Assembly: GCF_003672135.1 (NCBI RefSeq)
Contig: NC_039511.1
Span: 9,264,464-9,328,463 of the forward strand
DNA: 64,000 nucleotides
Direction of reading: 5' to 3'
Origin: Ooceraea biroi
Taxonomy: Eukaryota; Arthropoda; Insecta; Hymenoptera; Formicidae
The notes under the pieces were generated by a model. That model searched no databases. It saw only the letters and a list, made by a program, of their open reading frames with translations, and was not told the DNA's origin. This document shows, one piece after another, positions 1 through 14,250 of this stretch; the stretch's first letter is position 1, and every line of letters begins with the position of its first letter. Made by a program: the position numbers and the translations under genes.

Positions 1-2
1 CT

Positions 3-74
3 CTGGACCGCGTGCGTGACAGCTTCGAGATCATCGCACAAGACACATCTCACGTCCGCGGAGAAGACCAGTGA
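3..74 (+). CDS. Possible C-terminal fragment of a gene entering from the left
   Basis: From base 3 the plus strand reads LDRVRDSFEIIAQDTSHVRG and then EDQ before TGA at 72-74. The composition (amphipathic, acidic/basic balanced) resembles a real protein tail. The frame runs off the window edge, so its upstream length cannot be judged, and 23 codons is too short to exclude chance. I do not recognise the family. Confidence 0.2.
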   Translation: MDRVRDSFEIIAQDTSHVRGEDQ

Positions 75-512
75 ATCGCGTTCACGTCACGACACATCCG
101 AGTGCCTGCTGAAGATCGCGATCGCTCCGGCGCGATTATTCCGCTCGATCGATTTGGGGACGGACTCGTGATGATGAACGGAGTCAAGGCAGTCCGCGAT
201 GCGGTGATATTCCATGCTCCATATACTTTACGCGAGAGCGGAGCATTCCGACGATAGGGTCGGCACTTGTAGGCCAGTCCGCGTGGCTGGCGTAGCACGG
301 CGGCGACTCTCCTCCCATCGGGAGAGATCGAGATTTGTGTCAGGGTGTCTAGGAGTTACAGCTGATGAAGAGCGAGCGTATCAATATCACGCGCATTAAT
401 CCGAGAAGCGAGCGCGGCTCGCAGATTCACGTATCGCGCCCAAAGGCGCCGGATTAACGGTCCGCCGCCGCTAAACACGAGAAGTCAATTATTTCGCCGG
501 AACGTTATCGCC

Positions 513-550
513 GATCTTATCGGCCGGGAATTATAATTGGCCGATAGATC
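513..550. other. Hairpin (12-bp stem)
   Basis: GATC then TATCGGCC pairs with GGCCGATA then GATC, with one bulged T and a 13-base AT-rich loop. Confidence 0.6.
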
Positions 551-606
551 CTACCGCGGAGCGAAATACGCGCGCGTGCTTCTGCTGCTTGTCTCTGCGC
601 GTGGGA

Positions 607-636
607 ACGAGGGGGAACCGTGCATCCCCCCCTCGT
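607..636. other. Hairpin (9-bp GC-rich stem)
   Basis: ACGAGGGGG pairs perfectly with CCCCCTCGT around a 12-base loop. Confidence 0.6.
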
Positions 637-3600
637 CTCTCACGGTATGAGAAACTACCCGGCGGTCGCGACGTAATTACTTCGATGCGAATAAATCCGC
701 TCGCGATAGCGTGATCCCCGGGACGCGATCGATTCGTCTCTCTTGCCGCGCGCGAGGTTTTTCCTTGCGCTCGAACATAGCAGCGAGCCCTCGCGGGCGG
801 GCTCGTGTGAGCCGGCCCGTTAGATATTATGAGCTCGCGGGATACAACGAGGACAGGAGAAAGGAGAGAGTGGGAAATACGCCGTCGTGGTCCGTGCCGT
901 TATATCAAATCCAGGTCGTTATACGTGCCCCCAAAGCGCAGCACATCGAGAACGCTCCTTAAACTGCATTTTCGCCTCTGGTCTAGCGAGGTGTAAAGTG
1001 CCACTCTGATCTAGGATCTTTCTATGACGCCTCGTGAATATATGGGACGTCGCTCAATCGCGAAAAATCGCGAAAATTCTGAACGAATGAATGAGATGAA
1101 TGAAACGAAAACATATACATCGCATACACGGTGGGTGTCTTCTTTTTTCTCATTTATCGTGTTTCCTGTTTCGCGATTTGAAAAGGAAAGTCTCTCGTGA
1201 CTTCGATATCAAAATTCTGCCGCGTAACGATGACCCGCGGAGACCGGAAGACGTGCTGCCATCACGCGATGTTAATTGCTGCATAGGAACAATCGCGCAA
1301 TTGGATCTCAATGTCTAATTACAGCAGAGTTTATGTCGGGGAACGCGTCTGTGTCGCGGAAGAGCGCGAATCGTCGTCGTCATCGTCGTGCCTAAGCAGC
1401 GGATCTCAGTTCGTTAACCAGTCGCCGTAAAAAAGAAAGACCGACGAGAGATCGACGGCGATAAGTGCACACTGCCGGTCGTGAACACTTACCGGAGGTA
1501 AACAAAGGCGAGTTCTCGCCCGGGTGACAATGAACCTGGAAGCCCTTAGGTTACATTAACAGACTCTTTGCGCGACTCCAGACGCGTCGAAGACGTCTTG
1601 GACGGACGTGATCTCGTAATTATGCGTACCCCGTAGACCAACTGTCTCTCCGATGCGCGCTTTTCCCTCCTCGTACGCGTCTCTATTTTCTTTCCATCGG
1701 ACGGGTGCGCGAGCGCGTTATGCATCGGCGAGCGGAAATTACACAGACGATTGCTCGATTCTCTTTCTTTCGCAAATGTAAGTAAACGGTAAAAGTAAAC
1801 GTAAAAGAACAGTCGTGTATATTTAGCATTTTCTTCGGATTTCATTAACTATAAAAAATGCGCTAAACTTAAAAGCACTTTGAGAGCGTTCTGGAGACGT
1901 TCCCCTCGCGGAATCGTTCGCTTCCTCGCTTCCCGAAAACGGGCGACCGATCAACTCAGAAGCGGATATCGAAAGTGACGGTTTCCCCGCGCCGCGTCGG
2001 CGAGATGCAACACTCGCGATATACCGAAAGCGTTCGCTGAATCGCGAAAACGTCCGGCAGCCGGCGGACAGGCATTCCGCGCGGCTGAGTTATCGATTCA
2101 ATACGCATTCTATTTCAGAAACGTAACCGCGGCGATTTCCTGACCAATACATCCTCCCCCTTCGCTCTCCCCATTGTGCACCGTCCGCGCGTATCGCGAT
2201 ATGCGGTTATCATTCATCGGTGGCTAACAGTACCCCGGGAGCCGAACATCGCGGGGAGGCGCAAGAAGTACCTATGCTTTTCCCCCCCGACGCACTTATA
2301 TACCTGCCTGCCTCCTCCCGATCCTATCGCGGCCATACTGTGAGTAGTACCTGCTGATATTTTACTGTCAACCGATGCTTCCGAACCGTTGTCCTGGGAT
2401 CAGATTGCTCGCCGACGCCGGGCTACCGGGAAATCACGAGCGATACGGGAGATGCCTACCGTATCCTGCCTCTTGGTCCTTTTATTTCGTCCTGGGTCTA
2501 TCCTCTCCTGCTAGTACGCCGTTAATCTTCAAACTTGAGATGCATTTTGCATAATGTTCCGCGAGTCGCGGAAAAATCGAACATACATTTTCTGTTTCAA
2601 GCATATCCCTCGCGATATTTGTGTGTATAATATTTCGGTTACGTGCGCTGGCGTGTAACGACGTTAACGGACGTTCAAGCACGAACGTGTTTGATTTTTA
2701 GCGAGGTGTGACTAAGAAACGTTGCAGCCCAGACTCGGCCGACACGTACGTTCGTTGCAAACAAGTGCAAACAAGCGCTTTCCGGAGTGAACCACTGATA
2801 AAAAAAAAGCAAGCATGCCATTTTGCTACTAGCTGCATGCCACGAGCCTGTTGTGACTATAGCTGGCGGCGGTCATCGCACGTTGCCCAATCTTATCTGC
2901 GGTTAACGGTGCGTTTTCGGTTTCGTCGAACTCCGTGGAGGAGAAACTCTCCGTTTTCACAAGACCGCGTCATCCGAAAGAAGGATGTCAATGTCCCGCA
3001 CCGCTTCTTTCGTCACACGTTCTGAGATCCACCTAGTAGATCCCTCCCAACACCCCTCTCTCCTTCTCTCGTCTCTTTCTCTTGTTTGCCCTTCGCACGC
3101 TCCACCGAAGTGTTGCTTCACGCGACGATACAGTGAAACGGTTTTCTCGTGAGGTATCAAGTAAAATCGGAGACGGCTGGAACAGAGTGGAGAGGTCGAT
3201 GGCCGGTCCCTGGGCGTGAGTGCCACCCAAGAGAACCCGGAAGTCGCACATGTTACATCGTCGATGTAAGATCGAATTCCGAATCCAATCCGGAGAGAGC
3301 GATGAGAGAGACACCGCGACCTTACCCCGGCGCCCTCGACCCGATCGGACGATTCGCCGATTCGCCTCGGGTGCCAATCCACATCTCGCGAGAACGTCAC
3401 GGCATTGAACGGCGACCTTTTATTGCACGTGGATACTCACGTCCCGGGTGAAGGTTCTCGTTCCGGAGGTAGCGCGGAAAAAGCGCGCGCGAGCCGCGTT
3501 CCGAAAAGCGCAGTTCCTCTCCGAGGTGAAGAGTGAAGTTGCATTCATCGCCGTGCTCTTTCACACGTGGTTTTTTCGCGAAATCGGATTTGTACAGCGA

Positions 3601-4274
3601 CGTTCTTGTCCCTGCCACAGCCATCGCGACGTCCATTGTTCCATCGTTGCCGAGAGGACCGAAAGAAAACGCTCGTTAAAGATGCGCCCTTCGCCGAGCG
3701 ACGTCTCGTAAGGGGTGGAAACCGGGCAAGAAGGCGTTCGCAACAAGGCGACTTAATGGCGTTGCCAATTGCACTCGCGGCTAATCCAGCGACTGGTTTA
3801 TCGCTCGCTCGTCGAAGGAACCAATTGCGCAAATGGCTTAATCGTCTCAGAGCCGGCGTATCGGCCTGCGGCGGGAAATGGTCCATCTACTTGCGATTCT
3901 ATGTCCGACCGGCTTCGATCGGCGCGATCGGATGACATCGAGAGAAGGCGATATTTCTGACGTCGCAACTTCGCCGAATCCAGTGGGATTTCGATTTGAA
4001 CTCGGAATCGAGCGCGCCTCTCTTTTCGCCGAAGCAGAATCAAATATTTGCACAGCGTCTCACGTCGCCGTGAAACAACGGCAACCTGTTATGTAGCGCG
4101 TTTACTCCGTCTCGCGTCACGGTACGACTCGACGTCGTAATACCTCCTCCGTTTTAACGAGGAGTAAGAAATGATTACGATGACTCGGGGAAGCGGTCTA
4201 TTTCAATGCCGAATGATTTCATCCAAGCTCGGCGAGTCACGAGCTCTCGCTATGCGCGCCGCCGTCGTGGAGGA

Positions 4275-4291
4275 CGAACGAACGAACGAAC
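4275..4291. repeat. CGAA tetranucleotide repeat
   Basis: Four copies of CGAA, followed by two GATG units. Confidence 0.9.
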
Positions 4292-4795
4292 GGATGGATG
4301 GCCGGCCGGCGTCGAGGCAATCGCCGGTGCGAAAATCGAATAATCGTCCCGCCATAATGTAACGTCGTACCGGTTATTGGCTACGCATCTCGCGCGGATC
4401 CTCTACCCTCGACGGCGATCGAATTACTCGGTAAAAATTGCCGACGTAATTGGTTCTGGACGATCGACGATCGTAATTACCGGTAACCGGATGATTGAGG
4501 TAAGAGGCGAGGTCTTGGCAGGTCGTAAAGAGCAGTTTACGTGCTGAGAGCACGACGTACTACACGCACTTGAGCGTCGTCCCTCGTGGCGCAGGCGGGA
4601 GATCGAGACCGATAACGTCCGATACAGGGAAGGTGAAGATCAACGACTCTCGACGCCGCGGCCCGAAACGGCCGCGAGCGTAAACTCGACTATTGATCTA
4701 GATAAACGGCTCCGAGTTCTTTTCGCTCGCTTCGCGAGGAAGAAGGAACGCAGGAGAGCCAAGGAGGAAGGAGCAAGAGAGACAGGAAAACACAG

Positions 4796-4831
4796 AGAAA
4801 AAGAGAGAGAGAGAGAGAAGAAGAAGAAGAG
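4796..4831. repeat. GA/AAG microsatellite
   Basis: A pure GA run passing into four AAG units. It gives a spurious polyserine frame on the minus strand. Confidence 0.95.
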
Positions 4832-5053
4832 CTTGAAGCCAGCCTGAACTGATCGCAGAGATTCGATAAACGTGTGTATCCTACCGAAAGTGGTACGCGC
4901 GGTTGGATATAGGTATACATCGCGGGATTATTATATCCCCGCGATCCTCTTAACTATGTGACAGCTTGGAATTGCGCCGCGCCGACTTCTCATTAAAATG
5001 CTTAATGCAACGTCGTCTCGATAACACACCGAGGAACGATCTCTATCCGTTCA

Positions 5054-5088
5054 TACATACGTACGTACGTACGTACGTATGTACGTAC
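5054..5088. repeat. ACGT tetranucleotide repeat
   Basis: Self-complementary GTAC/ACGT units in tandem over about 35 bases, so either strand could fold back. Confidence 0.95.
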
Positions 5089-8000
5089 CGACTCCGTGCC
5101 GACCGATCTTGCGCTGGAGGTACGGTGGAAAAGTGGACGCATGTCGTGCGACGAGGGAGTAGGGTGGGGGATGGGGGTGGAGGAGTCAGACGGAGGAAAT
5201 AAGATGATACCGCGGCGGGGCGTTTCACGGGATAATCGCCGTGAGAATGGCCGGGAGATGCAGACGCGGCCGTGGTCCAGCGCGACGGGCAGGCGCCGAT
5301 CTTTCCACGGGGATCGCGTCTATAAAGTTCTTATAAAGCGGGTCAACGACATTCGCACGAGCCGATTCGCGATTCACTGACCTACGCCGAGTCGCGGGAG
5401 TCGCTGGCTGGTAACGAGCCAGGTGACCTTTGGTAATACCCCGAGTTCCTCTCCACCCTGCCGGCTGTTCCTATGGCTGACGGAGGAGATCGTCAACGTT
5501 AGAGACGGTCCCAACGTTAAGCCCGAGCGGTGCAGAACAGTGGAGCGATTATGACGGCAGGGCAGTCTTTATCGGCCGGTTGACGACCTACGAACTCGCA
5601 ATTATTATCGCGCCGCGCACCCCCGCGAAATCATGGATCCGCGGCGACGCAACATGACTATAATCATCCATGTAAATACCGGCCGTGATTGATTCGAGCC
5701 GCGAGTGAAGAGCCGCCGTCCCGAGAGCGCCGGTCGACGTAATCACTGTTATTCGCCGGTGAATGACGTTGAGAAACGATTTTTGCGCCCTGCGCCCTTC
5801 GCGCGTCGCGTCGCAGGTAGGTACGCGACGTACGCGCGAGCGATCGTTACACGCGCGGATGGTATTTCGGTTTACGGTAACGCGCCGTGTACGCGACGAC
5901 GATTTCGATGACTCCGCGATCATCACGGAGACGGAGGAGGAGAAGAAGAGTGGCAAGGGAAGTAAGGGAGACAGACTTTATCTTTACGGCTCAATCTTCC
6001 GCGCGGAATCGCCGAGTCGAGGGTGGCCGGATCGGCGACGATAAGAGATAACGGGTCGCGCGGAACGTGGCGTGCCGACTCGAGTGTTTGCTTATCGGTA
6101 CGCCGCAAGCGGAAGAAGACGTTTTATCCGTTACTATTCGAGACTTCGTGCCATTCGACCTCGAACGGAGCTGTGATCTCGCGCGAGCGAAGATTCGCTG
6201 ATACAAATGAGTCGCCTAAGCGGAGCCGAACTATATGTATTTTCGAGCCAATTGGAAACCTCGTATGAGAACATGGAAAGATACCACATGGTATCATTGT
6301 GCCCGGTGCGTGATATTTCATGCGCACAAATCCGCATTGACGCAGAAATGCTGCGCGCATGCGGTGTACTTTACTTTATAATTCTTCCCAAGTAAAGTTC
6401 ATCAACACCGCGGACTTCTATGCGGTCCACGCTGCATGTTTCCCGGCATTCGAAGCAGCTGTGCGGGGACATTCACGAGTCCGTGTCCTAAGGCGACTCC
6501 ATAAAGTATTCCCGAAGGGACGTCAAGTGAATTCGCCGTTGCCCACAAGAGAGAAACACCGCGCCGCTACAAAGTGGCGGGTCTTCCGCCGAGAGAAAGA
6601 GAGGCACGTCGCAGCTCCTGATGCCGCTCTCTTGTACTTTCAATCGTGATTCCGCGAAGTCGTGCGATTTCCAGACAAAACGGGTCTACGAGTGATAAAC
6701 TTACCCGGGAAATTAACTAGTCCCCGGGGAACGAGCACGCTCGTTACAACGCGGCATCCGGAGTCGGTATGTGCTTGTCGGCGGAATATAACCGGCACAT
6801 AAACAATGGACCTACCGATGCCGCCAGAGATCCTCGCGTTTTTTCTCCCCCGTAACAATTCCGTTATGTCGCGAGCGTTCGCCGAAGAGAAGGCCCCGCG
6901 CTTGTCGCACTCGAAGCTTACCGCGCGCCGGCAGCAAGGCTGCTCAAGCTCCAAATATTCGCTACCGAGAAGAACGATTAATGTACCGATCGCTTCGAAG
7001 AACGGCCTGTCGGCTATCGTTCTTGTGTCACGCACGGTTCTGATAGTTAAACAGTGTCATCCGGTTTTACGGCGATCTGGTACGTGAGCGGACGCGGCGG
7101 TACCGGTGACGAGAGATCTCGAGATCGTGCTGTATCGTCGGAAGGACGGGGCATAAAAACTACGTTTAAACTTCGCTTCAGTCATAATGGAGCTCGCGCG
7201 ATAAATCGGCTGGAAACGTGCCTCGTTTGTTAAGGTCGCGCTCGAACGAGATATTCTCGAAGATACGTGCGTATAACAGCAAAACTCTTGCGAGAGGGGA
7301 AAAATGAGGGGAGCCGAAGACTGACAACAGTCTCGCGGCTCCTGGTGGCAAAGGAGAAAAATCCACGCGGGACCGAGGAGATGTATTCTGACTGGAATCT
7401 CACGATCCACCACGCGACCTGTATAATAAATCCTGGCGACGTTATAGACGCGGAGATTCCGCGCTGCTCTTCTTGCCGCGCTTCTTTCGCCGGTACTTGG
7501 ATCACGTGGTAATTGCCGGCAAATATCTCTCGCGGAGCGTCAGCTGAATAACGAGTGAAGGAAGGAAGCGCACCGCGCCGGAGATGAGCAGACGTTGGTC
7601 GATGAACGGAGAAGAAAATCCCACCGTTCCCGCAATTGTCTTAATTAATTTACGTCAATTACACAACGTGCACTCTCAGTGGATCTTGCCACTGCTAGTG
7701 AGCAGTGGCTCGTTCTACCTGGCTTCTACCGAGATCGAAAACATCCTCGAAGTCTCGAAGGTGCCTCAAGCCAAAATTGTTGAAACTTCCTTCTCACGTT
7801 CTTTCCGCGTTATAATAATCGTTTACCGGTACACGAGCTCTCGAACGGCAAACGGGATGCCACGACGCGGACGCGCCGATCTGCACGAGGAGCAGAGATC
7901 TGCACCGGGGAGAGAGACGGTGAACGCGAGTCCAGCAGAGTGTTTACTGTTCGGTCGGGCTGTAGATCGCCTCTATCTTCGATCTGGTCTCTCTCTTGTG

Positions 8001-11000
8001 GCCTGAGCTCAACCTGAATGGCAAAGAGGTACGAGCCACGTTGAAGATCCCCGCGTGTGACGCGGCGGAGAGTAACCGCCGCTACTCACCGGGGAATTTA
8101 CAATCCCGAGCTGTTCATCCTTTATCGGGCGGCAGTCGGCTTACATAGATCGCGAAATTCGCGAGGAACGCGCGGCGTGCGTCCGCGTGCTCGCGGATAC
8201 TCTCGATCGTGACCTCGAGCAAATCCCTCGGTGTGGCAGGAAGCGAACACGCGCGAACGACGAGTTCGATTACCTCGGTCAAACAGTCGCGAGCTCTCGA
8301 CTGAATTTGAACGAGCTATTCAACGACAATGCACGCTTTCGAGAAGCGAAAGGATACTTCAGGGAGAGTTACTGATAGACATAACGGGGATTGATGGAAA
8401 TTGGCGAGCAACGTCGGGCTTTAATTCTGAAATGGACATGAATCACGCATTCGTCCCACATATTTTATTGTTAGTGAACCACGCATCATGTGAAATTTAA
8501 TAACCCCTATTTTTACGTTTATTTTTTAAAATAAATTTTTAGATATCTGAAGATATTGATATTTGTTTAACTCTGATGTACGTGTCACCACCTAGCGTGA
8601 TTAAACTTTATTCAATCGTTTGACACGTTAATACGAATTATTTAATTTTTCGAGATTCAATAATGGAGGTCGGAATTTTTTATCCTTCATGCAGGCTAAA
8701 TGAGTGCTCGACACATTGGCGTGCGTCATGGGAGAATCCTGTTTGGCCGAAGAGGGTCCTCGTTCGCGCTCTCGAGAGGGATCGATGCCGCGGATTCGTG
8801 GACCCTCTCGTACATCGTCCGAATAACCGCGCGCGTGATAACGAGTGCTCTCGTGGAACACACGGCGTTATTCAACACTTCGCACACCCACGGACGGACT
8901 CGCGTGGGCGAGCTGGACGTCGCGAATGCGAGTCGTGCCCGGGTGACGCGACGAGTTTCATCCCCGAGGAACGCGCTCTCTGGCCGGCGCGGGGTCGACG
9001 AACTTTTAACCAGTTCTCAGATTCAACGCCGTTATCCCGCACGTTTCGTCGCCGCGCGACAAAACATCATCGAGGAGCCGGCGAGTGGCACGTCGGCCCC
9101 GCGCCGACGAGGCATAATTCAAGCCGCGTAATTTACAATCGTACGATGATTTACGGAATTTGAATATCTCAACGTAAAAACGCCCGGGAAGGCGAGTGTG
9201 GTACCGTTACTGGGAGGGGGACGCGCGCGCGGATAGGAAATCATTAATCGAGAGGTCTCCAGAATTATTTAACATTCGATGAGAACGTCGCCGTCGCGAT
9301 CATATTACGGTTTTCCCACACGCCTACGTTACATCATCGTTTCGCGCATCTGCCGTCGCGTAACCGCCAAATAAATCGCTGCTGCGAGCAAACCGGCTCA
9401 TTATCGAAACTTTATCGCGTTCCGATGTAAAGTGAGCTAAAGAGCTAAATTAATCGATACTTAATTAACGCATCCCGTCCATTTGCATTAAATCCAGCGA
9501 ATTAAATAACGGATAATTCTGCATTTTGGCCAGCCGAATCCGAATCCGATGACAAATTATTTCTAATTTGTTTTAAATTCTAAACTAATTCCGGATTATT
9601 CTCCACATAATATCTCTATTGCATCAAAAAGCCGAATAATCATTAAAGAATGAGAAAACACTTCGAGACAGTTTCTTCAACATCTGTGAATCCAGATCGA
9701 TCATAGATGATCAAAGCGCACTACCAACCGATCATTTAGAGTTGCTTTTCCTTTTAATAACAATATCCACCCCTAAAAAGCACTTAGCGATCTGCGAATC
9801 CTCCTCGGCAAAGAGATGCTTCATCCAGCAGACGTTTCTTGTATCGTTAACGCACGTCCGATCATTCTTCGTGGAAGCGAAAGCGGAGAAGGGCGTTAAG
9901 GGAGCCGTGCGCGTTATGGTGCATCGGTGCATTGCGTGCAGGAGCATCGCGCGCCTGGAGGTCCCGTCCGAGGATCAGTGGATCAGTGCCAGCAAACGTC
10001 CAGACTGGGCGCCGCACCCCGCCGCGAGACGTTCGGTCGCGTCTCGAAAGAATCGCTCGGTAAATTGAATCCCTGAGACCCGCGCCGGACACGCTGAGCT
10101 GAAAAACACTTCGCATTCTTTTATTTGGAATATTAATTTCGTCCTGGCACGAGGCACCGCAGCGGCAACGAACGCGACAGGATTTACAAATTTCCGGCGC
10201 GATACAAGTCGCGAGAATGCTCGTCCATTGATCGCTCGTCCGTTGATCGATGGAGAAGTGGACGTTTTCGTGCTGAATAAAGATCGATCGTTATTTCTCA
10301 GGGAAGTCAGTCCGCGATATGCATGTGCATATACGCGTGCTTTACGCCGATTGTTGGATTTTTATATCTCCTTTCGATGCGCCTCTCGTACATTGCCTTT
10401 CGTTAAAATTATGCTTTTGATTTTGACATTGTAGTATTTCTGCACAGGCTGCTAATCTATGTTTGAGCAGCATAGTTGCGAAACTATTTGCTGGAAAACC
10501 TACACTATTAAAATGGTGCATTCTACTCTGCATGTATATATAAAGAATTTTGAAAGCATTCAGATACTGTAATACAAAAAAATTATTCGGAATTTATGGC
10601 CCCGTCCAAATTCCATGCTCAATTATTGTGCATACTTCACATATCTGAACAAATTCAAATCAGATAAAATTATTAACATAAAATTTATCAGAGGTTCAAT
10701 AAAAGATAAATTTCTGTTACCTGTTTGCATCTCCAAAATTTTATTTGCTGTACAGAAAACTATACAGAAACCTCGTTAATTTAATATGTATCGAGAAATT
10801 ATTCAAACAACGCTATAAAAAATCAAGTTAAGGAGACTATATAAAGATTACATAAAGAAATAAATTTTGTCGTGCTTTTACTTTACCTTTATAGGTCAAA
10901 GCATCACAGATTACAAGAGTTTACTATTTCCCCGTGAGCTAATCGGTTTCGGTGGAGAATGATCATGAGCGTTTTATATACGAATGACGTAATAATAACA

Positions 11001-12472
11001 GTGTGTGCAAATATTTGACTGGTTACGCAGCATTCCAGCGAAGCGAAGCGAACGTTGCCGCGCACCTTGACCTCAACCCTTTCTCAGATCGATGTATGCG
11101 ATCGCGAATAAATCATTAGTCACGCTTCTCTCCTTTTTGTTGATTTAACGAAGATGTGCCGTAGGAACGAGTAAATACACGTTCCCCGCGTGTTTGCATA
11201 ATTTCTGCGATATTACTAGTAATTACAATCTGTCGATCAAACCTTATGCAACTCGAGAAATAATTACCGGAGAAGTGGATAATGTGAAACTTGAAATCGC
11301 CGGCTAACAATAAGTTATTACTATTTCTAGTACCTGAATCGATTGTTGCTGTAATTCTACATTGTCTATTCTGCTCATGCTGAGACTCCGACAATACCCA
11401 AAGATCCTTGATCAATAATCAAGGCCTTTGCAGGTATTGAAGATGCTGAATTCGTTGTTAATTTTGTAATGCATCTCCAATCTCCATTACCTCATCGTGT
11501 CCATTTTATTATTGCCTTTTCAACTCTGTCGTATATTTAACGATCCTTTAAAAACGATGTGTAAAGTTCATAAAATATTAATCATACTGTATTATACTTC
11601 CAAATACACAATACCTTTAGCTTTCTCTTCTCCTTCAATTTATTAAGCTTACCTTATTAAGTTTTATTCTTGCGCCTGCAAACGTCAATCCCGATCCATC
11701 ACACGATCTCGGTCAGCAAGAAGACAATGACCTGGCAGAAGGAACATGACGCACGGCTGCAATCATTTGCAATTTGTGATCCTTCAATGTTCCTCTTTCC
11801 GGCGAGATCGCGCATTGTCTACCGCGCGAGTATTCGCGCACGGATCTCGACTCTAGCTAGGTGCTAGAGGAATATCGACTCGCATTGTCGAAGGTGATTG
11901 CTACCCGGTCGCTGTTACCCTTGACGTTTGTCGATCCGATGATAGGATCTCTCGCTGTTGCATTCCTTGCGCCCTTGCAAACGCCCTCGCGCGATTCACC
12001 GTGCGCATAATTTGCGTAAATAGAAATCCGTTGCGATACGCGTAACAATGATGGCTCTTATATTACGCACAGTAGTCACTTGTAATGAATCGCTTAATAT
12101 CGATAGCCAGTAGATTAAATCTCAACGCGCTGGATGCTGAAACGACGTGTCCTCAATTCGTTGAGACCCTGAAGCAGCCATATCAAAAGTAGAAGCCTTT
12201 GCAATTTAATAATCTCGCAAACGTCAAGCAAGTGTCGATAATTAAAATTAATTAATATTATATAAGTGAAATTAATAGCAGAAAATTAAATGACATTTTT
12301 ATTACTGTTTCACAGCTAATGAGGGTTTCCATTTTCGCCCGAGGGGAAACCCTCGGAGCAAACTCATTTCCAAGCAGGCACGATGGTGCATACACGACGC
12401 GACGCCACGAGGAGACACTCAAGCTGATTCGCTCGTCCGAAATAATGAACTCGGCAAACTTGCGACATGTCG

Positions 12473-12489
12473 GCGACGACGACGACGAC
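12473..12489. repeat. CGA trinucleotide repeat
   Basis: Five uninterrupted CGA units, read as polyaspartate in one frame. Confidence 0.9.
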
Positions 12490-13804
12490 AATTACAGAAA
12501 GCCGATACTTACGTGGGTACTCACATTACAGCGCGATCGCCATACGTTATGCCGTATCCTTTTTCCTCGTCTTGCCCGCAGGTCTTGGAGCGCGCATTGT
12601 GACCGCGACGGTGATTATTACGGCTTCTTATCGCTATCGGCGCGCGTAATTAATTCTTTGCCGCTCGTAGCGTCGGATTTGTTAAGATACCGATAAACAC
12701 GCGAAAGAGATTGCATCGCGCACTTTCCCCCGTGCCACGCTCGCGTCCCCGAAGGTCGCCGCGTATGATACGCGAGTCAAACGCGATTGTCGCGGTTGCA
12801 CCTGCATACTAAGGTAAATCCACGGCGACGATGGTGACGCGTTCCGCGGGGAGGAAAAAGAGCACCGCGAGACGCGATGCGGCGCGTTAAAAGCGCATGG
12901 AACGTTCGGCGGAACGAGTAGCCGACTCGCTTCGTCCGATTCGGATCGCTCATTGTTTATCTCCGCGCGTTGAACAGCGCTTATTGCACCGCAGCGCGGC
13001 GTATTGCACCCCGGCCGCGGTCGTGCCGTTCCGCTCCTCTTCCCCTTTTTTTTCTTTCCTTCTCTTTCTTTTTTGGCGTCCTTGAAACGAGGAATACGGC
13101 GTGCAAGTGCTTACGGCGTGTAGGAGCAGTAACGTCTCCCGGTTAATTGCTCGGGTCGCGCCACGTCTCTCGCTGGCGCCGGATCGTACACCCCATAGAA
13201 ATGCTGCCTCGTTGAAGCTCGAGCTCGCGGATTATTATCCGCGCGAGATATTTCCCCGATGGACGTGGATTAGCAACACGCATCACCGTCGTTTGCTCGG
13301 CCGCATAACGAGCCACGACTTCGCCTGCTAGTCGCGTCTTCTGTCGGGGGCCAAAGGGGAGGCGAACGTTCTGGACCTTTATGTTATGCCGGCGCTACAC
13401 CGTCAAGAAATTTATTTATTCCCTTTGTGTTATTAGATTATCTTATTATTACACATAAAAATGTAGAATTAACGTTCACGTTCATGAACGTTATTAACTG
13501 ATAGCGTTTCTCCAAAGACGGAAACGTCATTTGCATTTGTCAGTTGCCGCGTCGCGACGCCGAGGATTTCATACTCGACGCGAGTCTGAATCGCGATTGG
13601 AATGACGACGATGGTGTTTTATGGGGTGACCGCGCCAGGCTTTCTCGCCGTGGAGTTCCGGGTGGATAGAAAGGACGGGGCTGACATTTCGGCGACTGCG
13701 GCGTTCCTAATGAGACTCCTTTATGCTAATCGCTCGCGTGCTCGCTCCTGCGGATCCGCTCGACTCATGAATTTTATCGCGTGACTCCATCATTTTCTTC
13801 GTAG

Positions 13805-13987
13805 GCTACGAGGACGAACGAGCGGATTGAGTCGTCAGGGAGAGACGAGGGAGAGAAAGAGAGCGCTCCTCCACGTCTCCTTCCCCTTCCTGCCCTTCCT
13901 CCGACTCGCGATGCGGACTTGGACTTGGTCGCAGAAAAATCGCGAGCGTTTCGTTCTCGGAGGCGAGGAGCACGACGATCCAGATAG
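13805..13987 (+). CDS. Candidate terminal exon after a good acceptor
   Basis: ATTTTCTTCGTAG at 13792-13804 is a good acceptor, with an in-frame TAG at the boundary. After it, 60 codons are open to TAG at 13985-13987, with ordinary protein composition (ATRTNERIESSGRDEGEKES; TRDADLDLVAEKSRAF). There is no AATAAA within the next few hundred bases, and a long antisense frame covers the region. Support is composition and splice context only. Confidence 0.13.
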   Translation, partial: ATRTNERIESSGRDEGEKESAPPRLLPLPALPPTRDADLDLVAEKSRAFRSRRRGARRSR

Positions 13988-14225
13988 CCGGCGAACCGGT
14001 GAGCATTTTACCTCGACGCTGCGGTCATCAGCTCCCGATAGAGAAACACCATGGACGTCGACAATGAGAGTCCGCTTTCCGCGCCGAAGCCATGCGCTGT
14101 TACGCACTGGAACACGCCACGCGTTTCGTTGATTCTCTACGGCATCTGCCGTGTTCTCTCTTTTCTGGGATGATTGAGGAAGATAAATGTGGAGCATGCA
14201 GCACATCAGCGCGCAGCCAGCTAGA

Positions 14226-14250
14226 CAGAGAGAGAAAGAAAGAGAGAGAC
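14226..14250. repeat. GA/GAAA microsatellite
   Basis: Interrupted GA run with two GAAA units. Confidence 0.9.

Larger units (their letters stand above)
75..13804. other. Gene-poor stretch, nothing recognised
   Basis: CpG-rich DNA with dense overlapping open frames on both strands (for example 8663-9163 and 8700-9131 in two plus-strand frames), which is characteristic of chance. AT-rich, frame-poor blocks occur at about 8490-8660, 9400-9700 and 10380-11680. Two hairpins and three microsatellites are listed separately. Confidence 0.7.
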
